From Acidobacteriota bacterium (lineage in GTDB: Bacteria; Acidobacteriota; Vicinamibacteria; Vicinamibacterales; UBA8438), in NCBI GenBank assembly GCA_026707615.1, contig JAPOWL010000513.1, positions 1-33,121 on the forward strand: a stretch of 33,121 nt of DNA. The letters are read 5' to 3'. A program made the translations under genes and the position numbers. The first letter of the stretch is position 1. Each line of letters starts with the position of its first letter. The notes under the pieces are model-generated. The model was not told where the DNA came from. It saw only the letters and a program-made list of their open reading frames with translations, and did not search any database. Positions 24,167 to 31,435 of this stretch are shown piece by piece.

Positions 24167-25618
24167 TCATCGAATCGGCTTGACGCCGCCCTTTCGACCC
24201 AGACCGTAGCCGACCCGGTAGACGTCAGGAATGTTGACGCGTCCGTCCCGCATGCGGAAAAAGATGCCCAGGGATTCCAACGCTTCCCGAACGCCGTCCG
24301 CGCCCCGGTCGATACGGCGGGGCGGCAGCTTGACCTGATCTGCCTCCTCGACCAGCCGGTCCACCACCCGGGCGCTACGCCAGCGCTTCGCGATCTCCTC
24401 GAACCCGCACGGCACGACCATCCGCTCGAGCGAACCCATGGCCCGATGTACCCAGGGGTAGTCTTCCTGCACCTCCTGCACACGTATCCGCGATGCAGAC
24501 TGGACGCCCCGCTTGATGCCCTCGTAATGCAGTGCCGCCTTCCACTCCGGATATCGCTCCGAAGTATCCTCCGCCGCTGCCCTGAGGGCCGCCAGGAACG
24601 ATCGCGGGCTCACTCGTCCTTCGCTGTCCCCCAGGTGGTTCGGGATCCAGGTGTACGGGAAGCCGCGCCTGTGGTCCGTTCCCATCCATTCGCCGGCGAT
24701 CTTGTGGAATCTACCGCGTTGCAGTCCCCCGTCGCGAATCAGTGTCCTCGGCACCCACACTACGGAGCGTCCGTCTACCGGGGCGGCCGGCCAGTCCCCG
24801 GGCTGCAGGAACTCCCGAAAACTGCCACCGTCCGGCCCGTTCGCCAGCCGGTGCCACAGCAACCCGTACAGCTCGCGCCGCGGCCAGCTCAGTTCCACCA
24901 TCGACGACAGGACCTTCGACGCGTCCGGAAAGTCACCGACGTCAGCTTCGTTGAACTGGTCGGACCGCAGAAACACCTTCACCCGGAGGCGCCGGTAGGA
25001 CCGCATCTCCAGCGCGGTCTGCACCAACCCTCGAATCGCCCGGTACATCGCCTTCCAGTCATCGGCACTGCGATCCAGAGCGTCGAACAGAATGAGGAAA
25101 TAGACTCCCTGGCGATCGCACTCGGTATCCCGATCCACGAACAGTCGGTCGATAGCCTCCGGCTCGTCATCCACGTAGTCCACGCGCTTCGACCACGAAC
25201 CGCGCGCGCGTAGCGGATGATCGTCAGGCGCCATCTGCCAGGCCTGGACCGTCCGCCAGATCGTTCTCGGCTCGGCTCCCGCCCCCATCAGGCTTCGCAG
25301 GACGTCCTTGCCGGGGTACTGATCCGGCGCGGGCCTGACCCCGAACCCGATGCGGACCTGGGCTCCCTGGCTCCACTCCAACGTCGGGTCTTGGCGGCCC
25401 AGCAGCCCGCGCACGGCCTCGTCCTGCAGGGCACTCCACCAGAACGTCTTGCCCGCCCCCCGCATGCCGGTGACCAGGGAGCTGTTCGGATCCAGCGCCC
25501 TGAGATGGGAGCGCGGAAGGTATACGTGTTCAGGCGACGGGTCGTCACCGTGATGCGCCCCCTCCGGGAGAGCGCAGAACGCTGCGCGTGCTGCTTCGGC
25601 AGTGATGTCGCCTGTCAT
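24167..25618 (-). CDS. P-loop NTPase, third gene of the KGGVGR operon
   Basis: The product has 483 residues. The start is ATG 25618, which overlaps the upstream TGA as ATGA. Walker A is GMRGAGKT (51-58). A Walker B strand, LILFDALDR (175-183), ends in Asp179, and RLRVKVFLRSDQFN forms a following strand with a sensor-like Arg. The pattern FDALDR plus a later strand ending in Arg recalls STAND/KAP-type NTPases. No nuclease, protease or membrane segment is visible. The C-terminal third is mixed charged helix with a winged-helix-like end (ALESLGIFFRMRDGRVNIPD). It is presumably activated together with the MinD-like ATPase encoded just upstream. I do not recognise a characterised homologue. Confidence 0.78.
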   Translation of the reverse strand: MTGDITAEAARAAFCALPEGAHHGDDPSPEHVYLPRSHLRALDPNSSLVTGMRGAGKTFWWSALQDEAVRGLLGRQDPTLEWSQGAQVRIGFGVRPAPDQYPGKDVLRSLMGAGAEPRTIWRTVQAWQMAPDDHPLRARGSWSKRVDYVDDEPEAIDRLFVDRDTECDRQGVYFLILFDALDRSADDWKAMYRAIRGLVQTALEMRSYRRLRVKVFLRSDQFNEADVGDFPDASKVLSSMVELSWPRRELYGLLWHRLANGPDGGSFREFLQPGDWPAAPVDGRSVVWVPRTLIRDGGLQRGRFHKIAGEWMGTDHRRGFPYTWIPNHLGDSEGRVSPRSFLAALRAAAEDTSERYPEWKAALHYEGIKRGVQSASRIRVQEVQEDYPWVHRAMGSLERMVVPCGFEEIAKRWRSARVVDRLVEEADQVKLPPRRIDRGADGVREALESLGIFFRMRDGRVNIPDVYRVGYGLGRKGGVKPIR

Positions 25619-26901
25619 CGCCCGACTCCCCCGCCGCCGATGACCGTGTCGAACCGCATCAGGAAACCCGCATAGGCAGGGGCGACGGCCGCTTCCTCGC
25701 TGGGAAGGTCGCGCAGCGAGGCTCCCGCGGCCAGACCACGATTCCATAGTATGGGGACAGGGTGATGGGGAGCCTCGTCGTCATGCAGGTCGAACGAGTA
25801 TGCATCGCCCGCATCTTCGGCCGGAGGCACCTCGTCGTACACCGACCGAAAGAGGTCCCACGACCGTTCGCGGAACCCTTGCAGGTAACGTGCCGTGTCT
25901 CTTTCGGGAGTCAACGCGGATACGATCGACAGCCGCTCCCGGATCTCGGTCGCCAGACCGTAGCGCTCCCAGTGTCGGAAGAGAACGTCGTAGTCGGTCC
26001 ACGTGCTGTCGGAATCTGTGGCGAACAGAAGGACGTGAGCATCGAGGTCGGTCACCGTGGCCGCGGCGATGTCGTGCAATCCGCTGCGGCTTTCCATGAT
26101 GATCGCCGTCGGCCTGTGGTTCACCTCCAGTCGAGACAGCAGGCATTCCAGCCGTGCAGACCAGGTGTCACCGGTACTCATGTACACACGACCCAGCTTG
26201 GCCAGGTACTCGCCGGGGTCTCGGCCGTGCGCAGGCACGACACGGACGTCGCCCTCCAGATCGCGCGCCCACGCGGGCGCCGCGGTCATCTCTCCTATCA
26301 CGTACTCGCCTTGCCCGACGAGGTCCTCCACGAACCAATCGGTGACGCCAAACGAAGGAGACGCAGCTGCCTCCAGCATCGCCGACGACAGTCCCGGCGA
26401 CTCCAGGTCCAGATCGACCACGAGTACACGCTGGCCGCTGGACGCGAGATGCCACGCCAGCACGGCCGCGGTCGTGCTGCGCCCCACGCCGCCCTTGACG
26501 GAGAACAGCGTGTAACGACGCGCTCCAGTGGCCGCATGCGGCTTCCCGACCCTCCACCAATCGCCGCCCGTCACAAGGCGCTCTACCAGATAGACGCCGC
26601 GACGGACTTCGCGCGCGGTCTCGCGGGTGTTCCCTAGCAGTGAGGGCGTCACGAACAGGACGCCACCGTCGGCAGCGCCATGTGCACCCAGCACGCTGCG
26701 CAGGTGAGTGGCTAGACGGTCGAGTGCCTCCCGGGACGACACATCGGCTTCCACTTCCTCCGACACCGCGACCCGCACCTGGCCATGGAGATTCCGCACG
26801 AGGTAGATGGGCTCAGCCCTCTCCGGGATTGCTCCTGCCGACGCGACCGCGTCGACGACGCGCGCCCAGATTGCGTCGAAAGCGACGAACTCCGGTATCA
26901 C
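25615..26901 (-). CDS. MinD/ParA-like ATPase with variant KGGVGR P-loop
   Basis: The product has 428 residues. The start is GTG 26901, overlapping the TGA of the upstream gene as GTGA. Residues 1-125 form an alpha/beta domain of unknown type. A deviant Walker A motif then reads FSVKGGVGRST (133-143). The MinD/ParA signature lysine is kept (Lys136), but the P-loop lysine is arginine (Arg141). VLVVDLDLESPGL (159-171) and IIMESRSGLHDIA (267-279) are the switch/Walker B strands of the family. I recall NCBI naming such proteins KGGVGR-motif variant AAA ATPases. The Arg substitution may slow hydrolysis and favour a switch-like nucleotide state. The gene sits in the middle of three genes all joined by 4-base overlaps, so equal expression is expected. 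A role in plasmid partition is unlikely, with no ParB or centromere repeats seen. Confidence 0.83.
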   Translation of the reverse strand: MIPEFVAFDAIWARVVDAVASAGAIPERAEPIYLVRNLHGQVRVAVSEEVEADVSSREALDRLATHLRSVLGAHGAADGGVLFVTPSLLGNTRETAREVRRGVYLVERLVTGGDWWRVGKPHAATGARRYTLFSVKGGVGRSTTAAVLAWHLASSGQRVLVVDLDLESPGLSSAMLEAAASPSFGVTDWFVEDLVGQGEYVIGEMTAAPAWARDLEGDVRVVPAHGRDPGEYLAKLGRVYMSTGDTWSARLECLLSRLEVNHRPTAIIMESRSGLHDIAAATVTDLDAHVLLFATDSDSTWTDYDVLFRHWERYGLATEIRERLSIVSALTPERDTARYLQGFRERSWDLFRSVYDEVPPAEDAGDAYSFDLHDDEAPHHPVPILWNRGLAAGASLRDLPSEEAAVAPAYAGFLMRFDTVIGGGGVGR

Positions 26902-27320
26902 GCTCTCCGCTCCTCGGCCAGGCTCTGCACCATGGTTCGAACCGCCCGCGCCGCTTCCGCGTGCCGTTGGACACCCTCCTGCTTGAAGTGCCGCCGATGC
27001 GCGTAGCGGTCATGATGCGACCAGTCCGCGAACGGCTCGCCCTCCGGAAGCAATCTCAGATACCGCTGGCCACCGCGACCGGCAGCGAAGGCCGCGAACG
27101 CCTGCCATATGCGCGGGACGTGCTCCTGGTGTTCACGCTCTACGGGCTTGCCGGTTTCGTCGACCGGCATTCCGAGGCACTGCATCACCGCCTTCAGGCC
27201 GCACTCCGCGCTGAAACCGTACAACTGGTCGGCGTTCGCCCAGCGCTCCTCCACGACCATAAGCTGGGCATCCTCCCAACAGCGATGATGTGCGTCGACG
27301 AAATCGGCCGGATGCGGCAT
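26898..27320 (-). CDS. HEPN-like helical protein, first gene of the KGGVGR operon
   Basis: The product has 140 residues from ATG 27320. A TTG-initiated form from 27425 is possible but adds an unconvincing tail. The sequence is all-helical in character: RCWEDAQLMVVEERWANADQ, LYGFSAECGLKAVMQCLGMP, then HVPRIWQAFAAFAAGRGGQ. An Arg-His motif follows, DRYAHRRHF (104-112), with R105 and H111 giving an R-x5-H spacing. HEPN RNases use an R-x4-6-H motif and often start with a similar ANADxLYxxAAECxLKA helix, so a HEPN-type fold is plausible. It could be the effector RNase, or a sensor subunit, of the operon. There is no signal peptide. The family is not recognised by name. Confidence 0.65.
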   Translation of the reverse strand: MPHPADFVDAHHRCWEDAQLMVVEERWANADQLYGFSAECGLKAVMQCLGMPVDETGKPVEREHQEHVPRIWQAFAAFAAGRGGQRYLRLLPEGEPFADWSHHDRYAHRRHFKQEGVQRHAEAARAVRTMVQSLAEERRA

Positions 27321-27467
27321 CTGGGCTATTCGAGATCCAAGTATCGAGATGACCGCCGAGGTCGGGCCGTCAGTGGAACGTACGCCACCGACTCCACGGA
27401 GGCACACCGGGGATCCCTCGTGCAACGGGGCACTGTGACGTCAAGAACGGCGACCAGACGACCCGGT

Positions 27468-27503
27468 CCCGGCAGGGCGGCCCGAGACGGGCAGCCCGCC
27501 GGG
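27468..27503 (-). terminator. Long GC hairpin terminating the serine hydrolase gene
   Basis: On the minus strand, CCCGGC-GGGC and GCCCG pair with CGGGC, GCCC and GCCGGG around a TCT loop. The result is a 15-bp stem with one mismatch and one bulge. It begins 24 bases after the stop at 27527 and separates that gene from the NTPase operon, which therefore needs its own promoter in 27321-27467. No T-run follows. Confidence 0.55.
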
Positions 27504-27526
27504 ATCCGGGGACGAATCTGCGGGGG

Positions 27527-28831
27527 CTACTCGATCGCCTCGTAGACGAGGGTCTGGAACTCGCGCTCGAGGTCGTAGGCCGCGAACGGCATGAACTGGG
27601 TCCAGACCATGCCGACGAGCTCGTCCTCGGGGTCGATCCAGAAGAACGTGTTGGCGGCGCCGGCCCAGCGGTAGACGCCGTTGTTGTCGGGCTCCGGGGA
27701 GGCGTCCTCGTCCATCATGACCGCGAAGCCGAGGCCGAAGCCGTAACCGGGGCTCATGAACGTCCCGAGCTCGATCGGGACCAGCGCGTCCGGCAACCGG
27801 TTCTCGCGCATCTTGGCCACGGTGTCCGCGCCCAGAATGCGCACGTCGCCCAGGGTGCCTCCCTCGAGGAGCATCTGGGCGAAGCGGATGTAGTCGGACG
27901 CGGTCGAGGTCAGGCCGCCGCCGCCCGACGGGAAGTTGGGCGGGCTGGTGTACTCGCCCTCCGTCGGGGAGTCGGCGATGACCAGCGCGTCGTCGGCCTT
28001 CGCGTAGTTCGCCATGAAGCGGCCGCGCTTCTCCTCGGCGACCCAGAACGCCGTGTCGTCCATGTCGAGCGGATCCAGGATGCGCTTCTGGACGAACGCG
28101 TCGAACGGCTGCCCGGAGGCGACCTCTACGATGCGGCCCAGGATGTCGGTCGAGACGCTGTAGGTCCAGCGCGTCCCGGGGCTCGCGACCAGCGGCAGCT
28201 CGGCGATGCGCCGGGCGAAGTCGTCGAGACCCTCGGCCGCGGCGAGCGGGTTCGACTCGACGTAGAGGGCGTCGACGGCCGAGTCGCCGAAGAACCCGTA
28301 GCTGAGGCCCGACGTGTGCGTCAGCAGGTGCTCGACCGTGATCGGACCGTCCGCGGCGACGCGCTCGCCGCCCGCGGCGAGGACCTTGACGTCGCCGAAC
28401 TCCGGCACGAACTTCGACAGCGGATCGTCGAGCGCGACCTTGCCCTCTTCGACCAGGATCATCGTCGCGACGCTGGTCACCGGCTTGGTCATCGAGTAGA
28501 TGCGGAAGATGTCGTCCCGCTCCAGCGGGTCGCCGCTGGCCGTGTCGCGGGTCCCGACCGCCTCCCAGTGAACGACCTGCCCGCGGCGCGCGACCATGGT
28601 CATCACGGCGGCCAGCCGGCCGTCGTCGACGTAGGCCTGCATCGCCGGCGCGATGCGGTCGAGCGCGTCCGCGGACATCCCGACCGTGCCCGGGCTCGCG
28701 ACCGGAAGCCCGGCGTCCGTCCCGGCATCGTCCGGGGCGGTGGACTGGGCGAGGGCGGCCGGCGCGAGCGCCGCGGAGAACACGGCGGCCCCGACGAACC
28801 CGACCGCGAACCGTGTGGATCGACGAATCAT
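27527..28831 (-). CDS. Secreted beta-lactamase-fold serine hydrolase (class C/esterase type)
   Basis: The product has 434 residues. The ATG at 28831 has GGGAGG five bases upstream, and a signal peptide runs to about residue 29 (ALAPAALAQ). The SxxK catalytic motif is YSMTK (Ser113, Lys116). The second motif, usually YxN, is Tyr224 in TYSVSTDILG. HLLTHTSGLSYGF is the conserved loop and the last region has RWAGAANTFFWIDPE. These features place it with penicillin-binding/EstB-like serine hydrolases, not true cephalosporinases. Likely substrates are esters or D-amino-acid peptides in the periplasm. It is divergent from the 29306 gene and upstream of, but terminated before, the NTPase operon. Confidence 0.88.
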   Translation of the reverse strand: MIRRSTRFAVGFVGAAVFSAALAPAALAQSTAPDDAGTDAGLPVASPGTVGMSADALDRIAPAMQAYVDDGRLAAVMTMVARRGQVVHWEAVGTRDTASGDPLERDDIFRIYSMTKPVTSVATMILVEEGKVALDDPLSKFVPEFGDVKVLAAGGERVAADGPITVEHLLTHTSGLSYGFFGDSAVDALYVESNPLAAAEGLDDFARRIAELPLVASPGTRWTYSVSTDILGRIVEVASGQPFDAFVQKRILDPLDMDDTAFWVAEEKRGRFMANYAKADDALVIADSPTEGEYTSPPNFPSGGGGLTSTASDYIRFAQMLLEGGTLGDVRILGADTVAKMRENRLPDALVPIELGTFMSPGYGFGLGFAVMMDEDASPEPDNNGVYRWAGAANTFFWIDPEDELVGMVWTQFMPFAAYDLEREFQTLVYEAIE

Positions 28832-29305
28832 GAACGCCTCCCTTTCTGCTTCCCTATGTGCCTCTGAAACGAGTCTCTGACCTCAGCGTTCGACACGAGG
28901 CCGTTTCCGGCGCGGGACGGACTGGGCGCGGCGCAACGCGGAGTCCCGGCCCGTCTCCCGGGACGACCGGCCCGCCCCGCCCCGCAAGGCAACGCGCGAA
29001 GCTCCCCGTGGCCCATCTCGGGCGCGAGACGGCCTGCCCCGCGGCCCCGGGGTCGCGTACGCATCGTACCCCCTGTCGGCACGGGCGCGCCACGCGCCGA
29101 CGGCGGCACCCCGCGAGCGCGGCGGACCGCCGCGTCCCTTCGGCACGGTGCTCCCGCTCCGGGGGGTCGGCGGCGCGCCGGTGGGCGGCGCACCCCGCCC
29201 GGTCGGCACGGTGCTCCACTGTGCGATGATGTAAGGCGCAATCGCCGCGCCCGCCGGCCGCGCGACGCGCCGGCGGGGCGCAGGTCACGAAATGGAGGCA
29301 CTCAG
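28832..29305. other. Gene-less GC-rich divergent region with repeated 15-mer
   Basis: I find no coding sequence I would support here. Open frames on both strands have no ribosome site and Arg/Pro/Gly-rich, shadow-like composition. TCGGCACGGTGCTCC occurs exactly at 29140-29154 and 29203-29217, and its first nine bases also at 29076-29084, so starts are 63-64 bases apart. Promoters for both flanking genes should lie here; the only AT-rich islands are around 29219-29235 (plus strand) and 28843-28862 (minus strand). Confidence 0.4.
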
Positions 29306-29893
29306 ATGAAGCGGATAAAGCCCGCCCTCGACAGCCCGGCCGCTCTTGCGCTCGCCCTGCTCTGCCTTGTCCCGCTTGCGATCGGCTCGCCCGCCGCCCA
29401 GTCCGACGACGACGCGATCGCCACCGCTTTGATGGCGGCGCCGCCGGCCCTGGCCGGCAGCGCGATGGTCATCCGGCTGGACGACGCCGGCGAGTACGAG
29501 GTTCTCCGCGAGGGCGACAACGATCTCGTCTGCTGGGACCGTTCCGACCAGCCGAACATGTCGTTCAGCGTGCAGTGCACGAGCGTCGGCAACCTCCCCC
29601 GCATCCAGCAGAACCGCGCCTGGGCGATGTCCGGCCAGAGCGCCGAGGAGATCCGCGGGCTGCAGGATGCCGCCGAGGCGGACGGCACCCGCGAGGTGTC
29701 GGTCTACGGCAGCATGTACTACACCGTGGCAGGAGCCGACGCCGACTCCGCCGCCCTGCACATGACGATCGCCGTTCCGTTCGCCACCGGCGAGTCCCTC
29801 GGCCTTCCGGAAGAGGGAAGCTACACGCGCGCCGGCACCTGGGTCATGCAGGCCGGAACGTCGGCGGCGCACATCATGTTGCCGGGTCGCTAG
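29306..29893 (+). CDS. Small secreted protein of unknown function
   Basis: The product has 195 residues. The ATG at 29306 follows GGAGG (29294-29298) with a 7-base spacer. The signal peptide spans about 10-31 (LALALLCLVPLAIGSPAAQ). The mature part carries AIATALMAAPPALAGSAMVI, a charged strand (YEVLREGDNDLVCWD), two cysteines (76 and 91) that may pair, and ends AGTSAAHIMLPGR. I recall related secreted proteins of about 190-200 residues ending in a similar (Y/A)AHIM-P motif, usually annotated as hypothetical. No enzymatic motif is visible. It is followed by a strong hairpin, so it is probably monocistronic or attenuated from the propeller gene at 30067. Confidence 0.75.
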   Translation: MKRIKPALDSPAALALALLCLVPLAIGSPAAQSDDDAIATALMAAPPALAGSAMVIRLDDAGEYEVLREGDNDLVCWDRSDQPNMSFSVQCTSVGNLPRIQQNRAWAMSGQSAEEIRGLQDAAEADGTREVSVYGSMYYTVAGADADSAALHMTIAVPFATGESLGLPEEGSYTRAGTWVMQAGTSAAHIMLPGR

Positions 29894-29936
29894 AATCCGT
29901 CGTGGCGGCGGCCGTTGGCCCGCGCCATCCGCGACG

Positions 29937-29973
29937 ACGCCGCCCGATCGCCCGCCCGGCGATCGGGCGGCGT
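29937..29973 (+). terminator. 16-bp perfect hairpin between the small secreted protein and the next propeller
   Basis: ACGCCGCCCGATCGCC (29937-29952) and GGCGATCGGGCGGCGT (29958-29973) are perfectly complementary with a 5-base loop, 44 bases after the stop at 29893. It is the longest perfect stem I found in the window. No T-run follows, as for the other hairpins here. Confidence 0.6.
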
Positions 29974-30066
29974 GCGCTTGCAGCCGGCCTCGCCGCGGGT
30001 GACGCCCGCCCGCAGGCGCCGCCTCACCCGACTCCAACTTGCGCAGGCTCTGACGGAGGTAACCAG

Positions 30067-31419
30067 ATGAAGCGGATCGCACTCGTTCCAGGGCTCGTGG
30101 CGCTCGCCTCCGCCGTGGCTCTGGCGCAGCCGGCCGGCGACGGCGACAACTGGCCGCACTTCCGCGGCCCCACCATGAACGCCGCCGTCGCCGACAACCC
30201 GAACCTGCCCGAGACCTGGAGCCAGACCGAGAACGTCGAGTGGGTGACGGACATCCCCGGCCTGGGCTGGTCTAGTCCCGTCGTCTGGGGCAACAAGGTG
30301 TTCCTGACCACGGTGACCGCGATCGGCGACTTCGAGCAGCCGAAGCCCGGCCTCTACGCGCCGCGCGGGCGTCCGGATCCTCCGCCGATCGACCACGACT
30401 GGCTGGTCTACTGCCTCGACCTGGAGACGGGCGACATCCTGTGGCAGCGTTCGGTCGCCGAAGGGGTGCCATCGTTCCCGCGGCACCAGAAGAGCACCTA
30501 CGCGTCCGAGACCCCGACGACGGACGGCGAGCACGTCTACGTCCGCTTCGGCGACCTTGGCACCTACGCGTTCGACATGGACGGCAACGAGGTCTGGAGC
30601 GCCCTGACGCCGTATCGGCGCACGCGGTCCGAATGGGGCTCGGCCTCCTCCCCCGTCGTCCACGGCGACATGCTAATCGTCGTCTACGACAACGAGGAGG
30701 AGTCGTGGATCGCCGCGCTCGACAAGCGGACCGGCGAGGAGCTCTGGCGCCGGTCCCGCGACGAGGGCTCCACCTGGGCCACGCCCTTCGTCTGGGAGAA
30801 CGACCTGCGCACCGAGATCGTGACCTCGGGCGTGAGGCGCATCCGCTCCTACGACCTCGACGGCAACCTGCTGTGGGAGATGGACGGGCGGATGTCCTGG
30901 GCCGCGATCCCGACGCCGTTCGCCGCCCACGGCCGGGTCTACGTCAACTCCGGCTACTTCGGCGACAACCACCGCCCGGCCTACGCGATCCAGCCCGGCG
31001 CGAGCGGCGACATCACGCTCGCCGACGGGGCGTCGTCAAACGACTACGTCGCCTGGTACCAGCCGCGGGCCGGCAACTACAACACGTCGCCGCTGATCTA
31101 CGGCGACGTCTACTACAGCCTGCTCGACCGCGGCTTCTTCGAGGCCTACGACGCGCTGACCGGCGAGCCGGTCTACCCGCGCCGGCGGATCCGGGTGGGG
31201 GCCAGCTTCACCTCGTCGCCGTGGGCCTACAACGGCAAGGTCTTCGCGCTCAGTGAGCAGGGCGACACCTACGTCATCCGGGCCGGCCCGGACTACGAGG
31301 TCCTCGGCGTCAACCGCCTCGACGAAATGGCCATGGCCTCGCCGGCCGTCGTCGGCGACCGGCTGCTGATCCGGACGGCCACCAGGCTGTACAGCATCCG
31401 GAAGACGGCCACGGACTGA
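30067..31419 (+). CDS. Exported PQQ-like beta-propeller protein (paralogue 3)
   Basis: The product has 450 residues. The ATG at 30067 follows GGAGGT (30055-30060) with six bases between. The signal peptide ends near residue 20 (LASAVALAQ). The mature start is NWPHFRGPTM. Shared motifs with paralogues 1 and 2 include NLPETWSQTENVEW, IPGLGWSSPVVWG, YASETPTTDG, FVWENDLRTEIVTSG and SLLDRGFFEAYDALTGEP. It differs at several places: YAVRPGASGDI is YAIQPGASGDI, and the blade around 50-110 has a longer Pro-rich loop (APRGRPDPPPIDHDW). It is probably a periplasmic quinoprotein-like propeller; the cofactor is uncertain. The next propeller gene starts 16 bases after its stop, so the two probably form an operon. 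Confidence 0.85.
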   Translation: MKRIALVPGLVALASAVALAQPAGDGDNWPHFRGPTMNAAVADNPNLPETWSQTENVEWVTDIPGLGWSSPVVWGNKVFLTTVTAIGDFEQPKPGLYAPRGRPDPPPIDHDWLVYCLDLETGDILWQRSVAEGVPSFPRHQKSTYASETPTTDGEHVYVRFGDLGTYAFDMDGNEVWSALTPYRRTRSEWGSASSPVVHGDMLIVVYDNEEESWIAALDKRTGEELWRRSRDEGSTWATPFVWENDLRTEIVTSGVRRIRSYDLDGNLLWEMDGRMSWAAIPTPFAAHGRVYVNSGYFGDNHRPAYAIQPGASGDITLADGASSNDYVAWYQPRAGNYNTSPLIYGDVYYSLLDRGFFEAYDALTGEPVYPRRRIRVGASFTSSPWAYNGKVFALSEQGDTYVIRAGPDYEVLGVNRLDEMAMASPAVVGDRLLIRTATRLYSIRKTATD

Positions 31420-31435
31420 ACGCGGAACGAACGGA

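Noticed and set aside
25615-26901. The MinD/ParA-like gene as part of a plasmid partition locus
   Set aside because: No ParB-like gene, no centromere-type iterons and no replication gene are nearby, and the partners are an NTPase and a HEPN-like protein.
28828-29301. Open frames of 108-157 codons in the divergent region
   Set aside because: They overlap each other on both strands, show Arg/Gly/Ala-rich low-complexity sequence, have no ribosome site and no recognisable motif.
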